Source: Candidatus Woesearchaeota archaeon CG07_land_8_20_14_0_80_44_23 (GTDB lineage: Archaea; Nanobdellota; Nanobdellia; Woesearchaeales; 0-14-0-80-44-23). From it: 25,660 nucleotides of DNA. How positions within the stretch are numbered: the first letter of the stretch is position 1; every line of letters begins with the position of its first letter. Positions 5,755 through 13,945 of this stretch are shown piece by piece. The stretch is taken from the NCBI GenBank assembly GCA_002779235.1, contig PEXD01000003.1, positions 1 through 25,660 on the forward strand, given 5' to 3'. Under the pieces are notes generated by a model that saw only the letters and a list, made by a program, of their open reading frames with translations, was not told the DNA's origin and ran no database searches. The translations under genes were made by a program, and so were the position numbers.

Positions 5755-7044
5755 TTAGATAAACTCAGAAAGCCCCTTCTGCGCATCGGGCTTGTTTTTT
5801 TCCTTCATTACCAACTTTTTTTCATCGTCATCAGCCCTAAATTCTGGCCTGCCAACTTTCAAAACTCCGTATTCGCCGTCATAGCCAGGAGTCACTTCAA
5901 GCGCGCCTTTCCTGTTCTGGATTATCAGCCCGGCAATCTTTTCACCGCACTCATTGACAAGCTCTTTTTCGTCAGCAGAAAGCAGCACATTCATCTCAGA
6001 GCCGAATCTTCCGACAAGCCCGTAGTATTCCCTGAAAGTGGCTTTTGATGCGACAGAAGAGCCAGTTGCTGCTGCAATTACCTCTGAAAGCGGTAATATT
6101 CTCCTGAACGGAACTGCACCCTCTGGCACAAAGCCCTCTGCCCTGTCAGCCAGCTCCTCAACCCTGTGCAGCACCCCTATTGTCAGCGGCCTCTTGCATA
6201 CAGGGCAGATATTGCTGTGCTTCTTTGCTTCTGCAGGGCTCATTGAAATCCCGCAGGCGCGATGTCCGTCAAAATGGTATTTGCCGTATGCAGGGTCAAC
6301 CTCTATTGTCTCAACAAACCCCTTTCTTGTCACAAAAGTTTTGATTAAGCTCTCATAGCTAAGCTCCTTTACCTCACAGATGTTGCATTCCCTCCCGATT
6401 CTCCAGGGCCAGAAGCTGTGGCTGTCTGAGTTTGAGATTAGCGAGTATCTGTCAAGGGCAGAAAGCCTCCAGTTCATCGCAGGGTCGCTTGAGAGCCCTG
6501 TCTCAATCATATGTATGTTCTTTGCCTGCTCTGCAAAGCACTCCTCAATTGAATCAAATCCGGACATTGAGCCGAACACCCCAAACCAGGGGGTCCAGGC
6601 ATGGGCGGGCACAATTTCTATTCTCTCGTCAATCTCTTTTATTGTTTCCGTGAAGCTTATGCAGTCCATCCCAAATATTGGCCTGCCATCATAGTCCAGG
6701 CGCCCCCTTGTCAAAAGCCATGAATTTATCTTGTCAACTGTTTGGAAGTCGGGTGCGAGAATAATCAGGTGCACCTTCCTGCCCTTCTTGTTTTGGGTGT
6801 ACATCAGGGAGACCTCTGTTTGCAACAGAAAAAGGAATCCTGTTTTTGTCCGCATTATGCCGCTTCCGTCATCTGCAAGCGAAGACTTCAACTCCTTCAG
6901 CCAGAGGGGATGCGTGAAGTCCCCTGTTCCGAGAAGCGAAAGCCCCTTTATCCTCGCATATTTCTCAAGGTTTGCGATGTCCAGGGCTTTAGAGGTGGCC
7001 CTTGAGTATCTGCTGTGTATGTGCAGGTCTGAAATTATTTTCAT
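5755..7044 (-). CDS. Endonuclease Q (PHP-domain DNA repair nuclease)
   Basis: The 429-residue protein has the EndoQ architecture: an N-terminal PHP phosphoesterase domain followed by a zinc-binding segment and a C-terminal extension. Metal ligands are visible in SDLHIHSRYS (D6, H8, H10), GTGDFTHP (39-46), the TEVSL glutamate, VPAHAWTPWFG and SNSDSHS. The later CGIS...CPVCKRPLTIG stretch supplies zinc cysteines. The Thermococcales enzyme nicks DNA 5' of hypoxanthine, xanthine, uracil and abasic sites, giving a repair route for deaminated bases. The length agrees with the family (about 400-430 residues). The ATG at 7044 follows a weak TATA-like AGATTAATTA (7071-7080). It converges on the unknown gene pair and is divergent from the deacetylase. 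Confidence 0.9.
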   Translation of the reverse strand: MKIISDLHIHSRYSRATSKALDIANLEKYARIKGLSLLGTGDFTHPLWLKELKSSLADDGSGIMRTKTGFLFLLQTEVSLMYTQNKKGRKVHLIILAPDFQTVDKINSWLLTRGRLDYDGRPIFGMDCISFTETIKEIDERIEIVPAHAWTPWFGVFGSMSGFDSIEECFAEQAKNIHMIETGLSSDPAMNWRLSALDRYSLISNSDSHSFWPWRIGRECNICEVKELSYESLIKTFVTRKGFVETIEVDPAYGKYHFDGHRACGISMSPAEAKKHSNICPVCKRPLTIGVLHRVEELADRAEGFVPEGAVPFRRILPLSEVIAAATGSSVASKATFREYYGLVGRFGSEMNVLLSADEKELVNECGEKIAGLIIQNRKGALEVTPGYDGEYGVLKVGRPEFRADDDEKKLVMKEKNKPDAQKGLSEFI

Positions 7045-7110
7045 TCTGTTGTTTGCGTTGCCCTTTGCCTTAATTAATCTTTTCTTGTTTTTGATAAAAA
7101 TCCGAAATTG

Positions 7111-7120
7111 TTATATACAA
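7111..7120 (+). promoter_or_regulatory. TATA-like element of the 7143 deacetylase gene
   Basis: TTATATACAA is centred about 27 nt before the ATG at 7143. Confidence 0.6.
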
Positions 7121-7142
7121 CCAGCCCAGAACCAGATTTAAC

Positions 7143-7886
7143 ATGAACATTTCATTGAGCCCGAAAAAGGTTATTCACTCTTTAAAAAAGGCGGCGTCCC
7201 TGCCCTCAACTGTCCTGAGATATAGCTATTTCCTGGTTGTCAGGAGCAGGCCCGAGCCGGGAGTGATAAGGCACGGCTTCCCATATAAAAGGCAGATGGC
7301 CCTGACTTTTGACGACGGCCCTACTCCAAATTTCACCCCCGCAGTTCTAGATGTCCTGAAAGCATATAATGTAAAGGCAACTTTTTTTCTGGTTGGAAAA
7401 TTTGTAAAGAAGTATCCTGAGATCTGCAGGCGCATAATAAAAGAGGGACATGAAATTGGCAATCATACATACTCCCACGGAAACCTGCTTTCAAAGATGC
7501 CTGTCCAGATAAGGCGTGAGATAGAGAAGGGGGAGCAGGCGATTGTTAAAGTGACAGGTATAAAGCCGAAATATTTCAGGCCTCCCATGGATTTTTATAA
7601 CAGGTTTGTAAAGCGCATTGCAATTGAGCAGGGCTATTCCATGGTGCTCTGGAATATCAGGACATTTGACTCCTCAATAAGCATAAGGGGGCACAGGCAC
7701 ATAATAAGCAAGATTCAGCGTCTTGCAAAGCCGGGCGACATAATTCTTCTTCACGATTCCAAAAACCGCATAAAAAATGTCATGGACAGGAAGGCGACAT
7801 TGAAAGCCCTTCCCAGGATAATAGATGCCCTGCTCGCAATGGGGCTGAAGCCGGTGACGCTTTCCGAACTTCTTAAAGGAGGCTAG
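7143..7886 (+). CDS. Polysaccharide deacetylase, carbohydrate esterase family 4 (NodB domain)
   Basis: This 247-residue CE4 enzyme removes N-acetyl groups from glycans. All family motifs are present: LTFDDGPTP (54-62, catalytic base and metal Asp), HTYSH (108-112, metal histidines), RPP (146-148), the WNIRTFDSS segment (170-178) and LLHDS (202-206). The N-terminal 50 residues contain a modest hydrophobic stretch (TVLRYSYFLVV, 23-33) that might be a membrane anchor or part of the fold; there is no clear cleavable signal. It is expressed from its own TATA box and followed 36 bp later by the NAD kinase gene, which has its own TATA-like box. The substrate in an archaeon, which lacks murein, is unknown. 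Confidence 0.92.
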   Translation: MNISLSPKKVIHSLKKAASLPSTVLRYSYFLVVRSRPEPGVIRHGFPYKRQMALTFDDGPTPNFTPAVLDVLKAYNVKATFFLVGKFVKKYPEICRRIIKEGHEIGNHTYSHGNLLSKMPVQIRREIEKGEQAIVKVTGIKPKYFRPPMDFYNRFVKRIAIEQGYSMVLWNIRTFDSSISIRGHRHIISKIQRLAKPGDIILLHDSKNRIKNVMDRKATLKALPRIIDALLAMGLKPVTLSELLKGG

Positions 7887-7890
7887 GCAA

Positions 7891-7900
7891 ACTATTTAAG
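7891..7900 (+). promoter_or_regulatory. TATA-like element of the NAD kinase gene
   Basis: ACTATTTAAG is centred about 27 nt before the ATG at 7923 and starts five bases after the preceding stop codon. Confidence 0.5.
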
Positions 7901-7922
7901 CACGCGGAAATTTCCTTTTGCC

Positions 7923-8690
7923 ATGAAAAAGGCCCTTATTGTCTTCATGCCCGGCGCTGGAACCTCCATGCTGAGAAAACTTGTTTCAGCGCTATCCTGT
8001 GCATCCTTCTCCTGCCACACAATTTCAAGGAACAAGTTTCTCTTCTCAAAACTTAACACCGGAAAGTTCTGCATAATAATTACCCTTGGCGGCGATGGCA
8101 CATTTCTCTCTGTTGCGCATAATAACAGGAAAATCCCGATGCTTGGTGTAAACCCCGAGCCGAAAAAAAGGGAGGGATTCTTCTGTAGGGCCACACTTGA
8201 GAATTTTGATGAGAAAATGGGCAGGATTGCTGCAGGCGATTTCAAAATAAAAAATCTCATGAGAATTTCATGCACAATAAATGGAAAGAGCATTCCCGAT
8301 GCACTGAATGAGATATATTTCGGCGCAAAGAAGCCATACCATTCCTGCAGATACATACTGCACATCAGCAGAAGCTCTGAATTCCAGCTCTCTTCAGGAA
8401 TAATTGTTGCGAGCCCTGCTGGCTCCCATGCCTGGCTCGCATCTGCAGGCGGCAGGAAGCTCCCGCTTTCCTCTCAGAAAATGCAGTTTATTGTGCGCGA
8501 GCCCTATATGGGAACGATTGTTCATCACTCCATTCAAAAGGGCTCAGCAGAAACAGTTAAAATCATTCCGATAAAAAACCGCAATCCGGTGCTGATTGCC
8601 CTGGACTCAATACAGGAGTTCCAGGTCAGGAATGGCGACTCAATAATAATCCAAAAATCAAAGTTTTCGCTTCCAATTATAGAATTCTGA
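7923..8690 (+). CDS. nadK: NAD kinase-like protein (divergent)
   Basis: The 255-residue protein has the NAD kinase signature: ITLGGDGTFL (53-62), the DALNEIYF element (126-133, NE pair binding NAD ribose) and SPAGSHAWLASAGG (164-177), equivalent to TPTGSTAYSLSAGG. It phosphorylates NAD to make NADP, the only known route to that cofactor. The usual GxNxGxLGF loop after the first beta strands is replaced by GVNPEPKKREGFF (75-87), so phosphate-donor or NAD contacts may differ. The DG pair typical of the C-terminal domain appears as ALDSIQEF (226-233). The length is slightly short for the family. The ATG at 7923 follows its own TATA-like element. Confidence 0.85.
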   Translation: MKKALIVFMPGAGTSMLRKLVSALSCASFSCHTISRNKFLFSKLNTGKFCIIITLGGDGTFLSVAHNNRKIPMLGVNPEPKKREGFFCRATLENFDEKMGRIAAGDFKIKNLMRISCTINGKSIPDALNEIYFGAKKPYHSCRYILHISRSSEFQLSSGIIVASPAGSHAWLASAGGRKLPLSSQKMQFIVREPYMGTIVHHSIQKGSAETVKIIPIKNRNPVLIALDSIQEFQVRNGDSIIIQKSKFSLPIIEF

Positions 8691-8751
8691 AAGAAAGTGA
8701 AGGCATTGGAGGGTCGAAACATGAATTATACGCAAGTTTTTCTTGAGCTTG

Positions 8752-8976
8752 CCTCAACCCTGCTACCCAACAAGCACCGACTGTCCAGGTTAGTGCTGCT
8801 TCCTTCCGGATCTGACACGGTTCCCAGGGCAACAGTCCTGCTGGACAGAATCTCACAGTAGAGCCCAAGCCCTGCGCATAAGGCACGCCCCTTCCCCCCA
8901 CGTTCAGCCCTGTCGTGAAGTCCGTTTACAGTTACAGGGAAGGACTGATTCCCCGGCCTAGCCTTCGGGGGTGAGG
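8752..8976 (-). ncRNA. Signal recognition particle RNA (archaeal 7S RNA)
   Basis: On the minus strand the conserved SRP54-binding helix 8 is at 8818-8789 (GTGTCAGATCCGGAAGGAAG then CAGCACTAACC). The Alu-domain signature GGCTAGGCCGGGG (8963-8951) and TGTAACTGTAAAC (8936-8924) lie near the 5' end. The termini pair as helix 1: CCTCACCCC (8976-8968) with GGGTTGAGG (8760-8752), one mismatch, which sets the ends. A TATA-like AGTTTTAAAGG lies at 8988-8998 on the minus strand and would place initiation near 8967, so the 5' end is uncertain by about 10 nt. It is the RNA core of the targeting particle that hands nascent proteins to the Sec translocon, whose Sec61-beta is also in this window. Confidence 0.95.
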
Positions 8977-9020
8977 TTATCATTAATCCTTTAAAACTTT
9001 TGTCTTTTTCAAAGGCTAAA

Positions 9021-9030
9021 ACTTTATATA
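9021..9030 (+). promoter_or_regulatory. TATA-like element of the HerA-like gene
   Basis: ACTTTATATA is centred about 26 nt before the ATG at 9053, one of the best matches in the window. Confidence 0.65.
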
Positions 9031-9052
9031 ATGCCCTTTATTCTATTTTTTC

Positions 9053-10603
9053 ATGGCTGCAGTAGCGAAGGTAATTTCAGGCGATTTCGGCAGGATAATT
9101 GCCAGGGAGAAGTCAGGCAACAGCATAGAGCTCGGCGAGCTTCTTGTTTCTGAGAGGGGCGACTTGAAGATAATCCTTCAGGTATATGACCTCATCTATG
9201 GGAGCCAGATTTCCCAGCAGAACCTTGAGCTGATGTCCGGGCTGGAGCTTGAGCAGTCGACAGGGCTGGATTTCATGGAGGGCCCGATAAGGAACTACAA
9301 TCTTGTTATACTCAAGAATCTTGTGAACATGAATTCAGGGCGCCTTTCAATCTCAAAGTCGCTGCCCGCATTTTTTTCAGACCTCAGGAGAATAGAGGAC
9401 TCTGACTTTTCCTTCCTGAAAAAGCCGGAAAATCCCCTCTTTATCGGAAAGATACGCTCTGGCTCAAAAACCCTCTCTTCAGACATCTTCCTCAACGGCA
9501 GGGAGGTGCTGAAGCACCACGTGCTCATCCCCGCAACAACAGGCAGGGGAAAGTCAAACCTTACCAAATGCATGCTCTGGAGCATAGCATCTGAGGATTA
9601 CGCAGGGGTGCTTGTGCTCGACCCTCATGATGAATATTACGGCAGGAACTCTTTCGGACTGAAGGACCATCCAAACAGGGAGAAGATATCATATTTCACC
9701 CCGAAAAATGTCCCTGCAGGATGCTTTACCCTAAGAATAAACCTTCGCGCAGTCAAGCCCTCGCACTTCCAGTTCATGTACTGGAGCGACCCTCAGCAGG
9801 AGGCAATTTCTGCATATTACAAGAGCTATGGGAAGGACTGGATTGAGGCGCTTCTTCTTGAGAAAAAAATTGATTTTGAGTTTAGGGATGAAACCTTGAA
9901 TGTTGTCAGGAGAAAGATTGCCGGGCTTCTGGACCTCAGAGTTTCAGAAGAAGAGCCCATGCTGGATGGCGGGCTCGGTGAGAAAAAGATTCTCTGCCGC
10001 GGAATCTTTGACAGGGAGGCGGGCTCCACGACAATAAAGGACATAATCTCAAAGATTGAGAACGCAGGCATAGTAATCATAGACACCTCCTCATTTTCAG
10101 GCGACCTTGAGCTTCTGGTGGGCTCGCTCATCGCTTCAGAACTGTTCGCAAGATACAGGCACTGCAAGGCAGAGGGCGAATCTGAGAAGGCGGTTGCAGT
10201 GGTAGTTCTTGAGGAGGCGCTCAGAGTGATAGGCAGGAGTGTGCTTGAGCGGGGCCCGAATGTCTTTTCAGGAATTGCAAGGGAGGGGCGCAAATTTGGC
10301 ATAGGGCTTCTCGCAATAACCCAGCTGCCCTCAATGATACCCAAGGAGATACTTGCGAACATAAATACAAAGATAATTCTTGGGATTGAGATGCAGCCGG
10401 AGAGACAGGCAATAATTGACTCTGCCAGCCAAGACCTCTCGCAGGATTCCAGGAGCATCGCCTCCCTTGACATTGGCGAGGCGATAATAACCAGCAACTT
10501 TACCAAGTTTGCGATGCCTGTCAAGATACCAAATTTTATTGAGTTCGCAAGGGAGAGTTCCCTGAATCAGCCAGAGATGTCCTTCCCAGGGCTTAAGGAA
10601 TAA
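9053..10603 (+). CDS. HerA-like P-loop ATPase (HerA/FtsK superfamily, DUF87)
   Basis: This 516-residue ATPase has an N-terminal beta-rich HAS-barrel-like region (1-100) and a RecA-like core. Walker A is ATTGRGKSN (161-169), followed by the LVLDPHDEYYG segment (187-197) typical of HerA, a Walker B strand ending in VVVLEEALRVIG, and GLLAITQLPSMIPKEILANI, the sensor region. The family pumps double-stranded DNA as hexamers, and HerA works with nuclease NurA and Mre11-Rad50 in end resection. No NurA gene is adjacent, so its partner and precise role (repair, segregation, other translocation) are open. It is transcribed alone from a good TATA box and converges with the membrane protein gene 14 bp away. 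Confidence 0.88.
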   Translation: MAAVAKVISGDFGRIIAREKSGNSIELGELLVSERGDLKIILQVYDLIYGSQISQQNLELMSGLELEQSTGLDFMEGPIRNYNLVILKNLVNMNSGRLSISKSLPAFFSDLRRIEDSDFSFLKKPENPLFIGKIRSGSKTLSSDIFLNGREVLKHHVLIPATTGRGKSNLTKCMLWSIASEDYAGVLVLDPHDEYYGRNSFGLKDHPNREKISYFTPKNVPAGCFTLRINLRAVKPSHFQFMYWSDPQQEAISAYYKSYGKDWIEALLLEKKIDFEFRDETLNVVRRKIAGLLDLRVSEEEPMLDGGLGEKKILCRGIFDREAGSTTIKDIISKIENAGIVIIDTSSFSGDLELLVGSLIASELFARYRHCKAEGESEKAVAVVVLEEALRVIGRSVLERGPNVFSGIAREGRKFGIGLLAITQLPSMIPKEILANINTKIILGIEMQPERQAIIDSASQDLSQDSRSIASLDIGEAIITSNFTKFAMPVKIPNFIEFARESSLNQPEMSFPGLKE

Positions 10604-10617
10604 GTAGTGCCCTTAAA

Positions 10618-11262
10618 TCAGAATATTCCCAGAATAACCTTTCCAAGCACTGCAGAGAGCACCCCTGCAAGAAGCATCCTTATTATTGAAGGCACTATTC
10701 TCTCCTTGGCCACAATTGCAGTGAATAAACCCAAAAGCGCGAGTATGCTGAATGCAATCGCTATTGAAGTCATGTACATTGCCATTATTGAAATTCCTGG
10801 AATGAAAAATGGTATGAGCACCACCATTGTTACGAGAACCGGGGAAATCCCGTCCACGAAAGCCACTATTATGCTTGCCGCATAGAATGCCCTTTCTATC
10901 TTAGTATTCCTAAGCTTGTGCATTGTAACCCTTTCCAGCTTTTTCAGCTCCCTCGCCCTTTCAGCATGCTCTGCTATGTAGGCGCCCCATATTCCTGATA
11001 CAGCCATTGCAATTGCTGCAGCAATGCTTACCTTTATCACAGGCTCAGGCTCGCTTAAGCCGGAAATCATGCTTCCTAACATCAGCCCGAGAATTATCAT
11101 GAGACCATCAAAAGTGTTCATTAGGAAATACCTTCTCGCAATCTTATCTATCTTAGCAATCCTGTTATAGTCCCTGAACTCAGAGAAGAACCTTCTCATT
11201 CTAAAGCGAATCGGAATTACTGATACTCGCTTGCTACTGCTGGCTGAAAAGATTGCTTTCAT
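10618..11262 (-). CDS. VIT1/CCC1-family-like integral membrane protein
   Basis: The 214-residue protein has about five predicted membrane segments (roughly 50-68, 77-97, 125-152, 157-183, 190-212). Its first helix carries NTFDGLMIILGLMLG, like the N-x-x-DG signature of the VIT1/CCC1 iron and manganese transporters. A charged loop after helix 2 (EHAERARELKKLER, 98-111) corresponds to the acidic cytoplasmic helices that bind metal in that family. Substrate is inferred only by family. Translation from the ATG at 11262 is supported by GTGAT, complementary to the 16S rRNA 3' end, five bases upstream. It follows the DUF211 gene by 28 bp and is almost certainly cotranscribed with it. Confidence 0.75.
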   Translation of the reverse strand: MKAIFSASSSKRVSVIPIRFRMRRFFSEFRDYNRIAKIDKIARRYFLMNTFDGLMIILGLMLGSMISGLSEPEPVIKVSIAAAIAMAVSGIWGAYIAEHAERARELKKLERVTMHKLRNTKIERAFYAASIIVAFVDGISPVLVTMVVLIPFFIPGISIMAMYMTSIAIAFSILALLGLFTAIVAKERIVPSIIRMLLAGVLSAVLGKVILGIF

Positions 11263-11290
11263 GCAGAATCACGGCTGGCTGCCAGAATGC

Positions 11291-11593
11291 TCAATCCACA
11301 TCCTGCGGGGTTTCCGCCTCTTCAACAATCTTTGCGCCGCAGGTTACCTTGTCTATGCTGTGAATATTTGCCCCGAAGTCTTCTATTAGATGACGGATTT
11401 TGGGAAGGTTTATGTCGCTCCCCTCTATTGTTATTTTTATGCTTTCCACATCTTTTTCTATGCTGTAGACAACTATGTCAACGCCTTCTGTGCCTGCTAT
11501 GTCGCTCAGCTTTGAGGCGAGCTCTTCTATGGTCGGCTCATGAGGCTTCAATACATCTAAGACAATTCTTCTTATTCTTCCCAAGTTTCTCAA
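11291..11593 (-). CDS. DUF211-family protein
   Basis: The 100-residue protein has the DUF211 hallmark start RRIVLDVLKPHEPTIEELA and a ferredoxin-like beta-alpha-beta pattern through VDIVVYSIEKDVESIKITIEG. It ends with IHSIDKVTCGAKIV. The family is widespread in archaea and has no settled function. The start is TTG at 11593: it gives the family N-terminus, sits about 30 nt after a TATA box (11619-11627) and is preceded by GGGGGA. The single conserved cysteine (C86) and the downstream VIT1-like transporter invite a role in metal sensing or delivery, but that is inference from context only. Confidence 0.85.
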   Translation of the reverse strand: MRNLGRIRRIVLDVLKPHEPTIEELASKLSDIAGTEGVDIVVYSIEKDVESIKITIEGSDINLPKIRHLIEDFGANIHSIDKVTCGAKIVEEAETPQDVD

Positions 11594-11618
11594 TCCCCCA
11601 AATTATTTGGATTAATAT

Positions 11619-11627
11619 GTTTATAAG
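11619..11627 (-). promoter_or_regulatory. TATA-like element of the DUF211-VIT1 operon
   Basis: CTTATAAAC on the minus strand is centred about 30 nt before the TTG start at 11593. Confidence 0.55.
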
Positions 11628-11655
11628 TTTATTGTTTTTTCTCGCCCGTAAAGAA

Positions 11656-13374
11656 TCACAGCTCTTTTTCCATGTATGCGCCCATTCTTTGATATCTGAG
11701 CTTTTTGTAGTATTCCCTTGCGCCTATTCCTGAAATCACATACATATGCTTCCTGGAAAATTCTTCAGATGCAATTTTTTCTGCTTCCTGCATAAGCATT
11801 TTCCCCATCCCTTTATGCTGGCTCGCATTTTCATCCTTTTCGCCTATTGGAACCGCCCTTCCATAAACATGCAGCTCCCTTATTCCCGCACTTTCAGGCA
11901 GTATCTCTTTCCTGAATGGCAGATTTGGGATTCTAAGCCTTGCAAATCCGAAGAGTATGTCCATTTTCTCATCCTCTGCAGAAATAAAGATTTCAGTGCC
12001 GCTGCTCGCCTCATATTCTGCTTTTTTTATTTTAATATTCTTCATTGTAGGAACAGCCAGCTTTGGCTCCCTGCACCTTATGCATCTGCACATTATCCCC
12101 CTCTCATTCAGCATTTTGTCAACATACTGCCTGAGATTTGTCATTTCAACCCCTGCCTCGGTGAACTTTGTGGGTATATCCCGCTGAATTCTCATTATCC
12201 TGCAGTATTCCGGTATGAACTGCGTTGCTTCTGAGATTATCTCTGCTGCTTCTTTCGCAGAGAGCGGCTTGTATTCTCCTTTCTTCCACATCTTATAAAG
12301 TTCTGTCCCTTTGAGAACCATGCACGGATATATTTTCAGGTTGTCAGGCCTGAAATCGGGATTCTCAAATATTTCCTTGAACATCTCTATGTCCATCTGC
12401 CTTGACGAGCCGGGAAGCCCTGGCATCATGTGGTATCCAACTTTAAGAAATGAATCCTTAAGAAGCGCTGTTGCCTTGATGGTGTCTGAAACTGAATGTC
12501 CTCTCTCAACTTTTTTGAGAACCTCATCATATATGCTCTGGGCTCCGAGCTCAACCCTTGTTGCTCCCAGCGATAGCATTTTATTTATGTGAGGTTCAAA
12601 GCAGAAATCCGGGCGCGTTTCAAAGCACATTGCAATGCATCTTGCATTTGAGGTTTCATTTTTCTCCTGCTCTTCCTCAAGAGAAAGTTTTCCTTTAATT
12701 GCAGCAATCTTTTTTTGTATTCTTTTAGCCCTGTCCGGATTTTTTATGTCTGAAGGCATTTCAAAAAATTCTCTGAACAAGTCAATATCAATTTTTCCGT
12801 TTTTATAGAACATCGAAGAAAAATCATTCATGGCTTTCAAGGCATATCCGACAAATTCTTTTTGATAATCATCTGGAAAGCTCGGAAAAGTTCCGCCCAT
12901 TACAATAAGTTCGATTTTTTCAGGGATGTGGCCGGCTGAGACATATTGCTCAAGCCTGTTCATTACCTGAATATAAGGGTCAAATCCTGCGCGTATTCCT
13001 CTCATTGTTGCTGGCTCCCTTCCCGTGTAGCTCTGGGGCATGTCGCCGAATTCAGAGCCAGGGCCGCCCGGGCAGTAGCTGCATTTTCCGTGGGGGCATT
13101 TCACTGGCTTTGTCATTATTGCAATAACAGAAACCCCTGACTGGCTTCGCGATGGCTTTTTAAGGAGAATGTTCCTGAGCTTTTCCACCTTTTCCTCAGC
13201 TATGCTTGAGAGTATCTCAATGTTTGTTATGAAACCGGAAAAGCCCTGCCTTTGCGCCGCCTCCTTTTTTATCCTGTTTATCTCTTTGGCACTGCATGCT
13301 CCAGATGAGAATATTTTTTCAGCTATTTCAAGAGCAGCTTTTTTCCTGGAATTTTTTTCGCTTTCCGGCTCCAT
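11656..13374 (-). CDS. elp3: Elp3, tRNA wobble-uridine carboxymethyltransferase (radical SAM / GNAT)
   Basis: The protein (572 residues from ATG 13374) adds a carboxymethyl group to U34 of tRNAs using S-adenosylmethionine and acetyl-CoA. The radical SAM cluster is KCPHGKCSYCPGGPGSEF, followed by QSYTGREPATMRG. The C-terminal acetyltransferase domain shows QHKGMGKMLM for acetyl-CoA binding and ends YYKKLRYQRMGAYM, as in the family. An in-frame TTG at 13416 would add 14 residues, but it lies almost on the TATA box (13418-13428) and so upstream of the expected transcript start; ATG 13374 is preferred, with GGAAGGAAG upstream. Archaeal Elp3 can act without the other Elongator subunits. It is divergent from the unknown gene at 13450. 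Confidence 0.95.
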   Translation of the reverse strand: MEPESEKNSRKKAALEIAEKIFSSGACSAKEINRIKKEAAQRQGFSGFITNIEILSSIAEEKVEKLRNILLKKPSRSQSGVSVIAIMTKPVKCPHGKCSYCPGGPGSEFGDMPQSYTGREPATMRGIRAGFDPYIQVMNRLEQYVSAGHIPEKIELIVMGGTFPSFPDDYQKEFVGYALKAMNDFSSMFYKNGKIDIDLFREFFEMPSDIKNPDRAKRIQKKIAAIKGKLSLEEEQEKNETSNARCIAMCFETRPDFCFEPHINKMLSLGATRVELGAQSIYDEVLKKVERGHSVSDTIKATALLKDSFLKVGYHMMPGLPGSSRQMDIEMFKEIFENPDFRPDNLKIYPCMVLKGTELYKMWKKGEYKPLSAKEAAEIISEATQFIPEYCRIMRIQRDIPTKFTEAGVEMTNLRQYVDKMLNERGIMCRCIRCREPKLAVPTMKNIKIKKAEYEASSGTEIFISAEDEKMDILFGFARLRIPNLPFRKEILPESAGIRELHVYGRAVPIGEKDENASQHKGMGKMLMQEAEKIASEEFSRKHMYVISGIGAREYYKKLRYQRMGAYMEKEL

Positions 13375-13417
13375 GCCAGGGCTAATCTTCCTTCCATATT
13401 TTAATCTTTTTGACAAA

Positions 13418-13428
13418 TTTTATATATT
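13418..13428. promoter_or_regulatory. Shared bidirectional TATA element between elp3 and the 13450 gene
   Basis: TTTTATATATT is close to palindromic. It is centred about 26 nt before the plus-strand ATG at 13450. On the minus strand it would start transcription near 13398, giving a roughly 25-nt leader for elp3 from ATG 13374. No other TATA-like box is seen between the two genes. Confidence 0.5.
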
Positions 13429-13449
13429 GGGCAGCAAATTGTTTTCCAA

Positions 13450-13941
13450 ATGGCGGCATCTGTTGAAGAGCGTTTCTCCTACCTGAAAGAGTGGCTTATT
13501 CCATACCTAAAGAGCAAGGACGCTTTTGAGAGGCAGATAGCTGATATTTCAGACGAGCCCTTTGGCATCCATGTGAAATATCTCTCAAAGGACGGCTTTT
13601 TCATAATCGAGCCGAAGCTGTCTGAGCTTCCTGAAATTCTGTCAAGAATTCCGGCGCCTCCAAAGTCACAGTTCACTGCAATATTCTTTAACACAAAGGA
13701 GAACTTTAAGGCAGCTCTTGCCTGCTGGAGCGAGCTTGTAAAGATAAGAAATCTTAAGATGCTTTTTGTGAATCCCAAGTCAGAAACAGACACCAAGTGG
13801 ATTGTTGCCCCTTATGTTCACACCCTTATCTGCGACGAGCATTCAGTATCCCGCGGCTTGAAAAGCATGTTCGCAATGGTTGAGGCGCTTACAGATGCAG
13901 GCATTGGAAAAATTATAAAAAAAGGATTGAAAAAAGAATAA
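13450..13941 (+). CDS. Unknown soluble protein (163 aa)
   Basis: I do not recognise the family. The sequence suggests an alpha/beta fold: an N-terminal helix (EERFSYLKEWLIPYLKSK), then strands GIHVKYL and GFFIIEP, a second strand-rich part (FTAIFFNT, KMLFVNP) and a C-terminal helical section (RGLKSMFAMVEALTDAG) ending in a lysine-rich tail. There is no signal peptide, membrane segment or obvious catalytic motif. The ATG at 13450 is the correct distance from the shared TATA box for a leaderless mRNA. It is a single-gene unit, converging with the phosphoesterase-like gene four bases away. Confidence 0.65.
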   Translation: MAASVEERFSYLKEWLIPYLKSKDAFERQIADISDEPFGIHVKYLSKDGFFIIEPKLSELPEILSRIPAPPKSQFTAIFFNTKENFKAALACWSELVKIRNLKMLFVNPKSETDTKWIVAPYVHTLICDEHSVSRGLKSMFAMVEALTDAGIGKIIKKGLKKE

Positions 13942-13945
13942 AAAA

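Noticed and set aside
8726..8983. Open reading frames over the SRP RNA region on the minus strand
   Set aside because: The stretch is explained fully by the conserved SRP RNA motifs and paired termini; the peptides resemble nothing.
9053..10603. Complete HerA-NurA resection operon
   Set aside because: Only a HerA-like ATPase is present; no NurA, Mre11 or Rad50 gene lies next to it.
13375..13416. TTG start for Elp3 at 13416
   Set aside because: It abuts the only TATA box and would precede the expected transcript start; ATG 13374 fits better.
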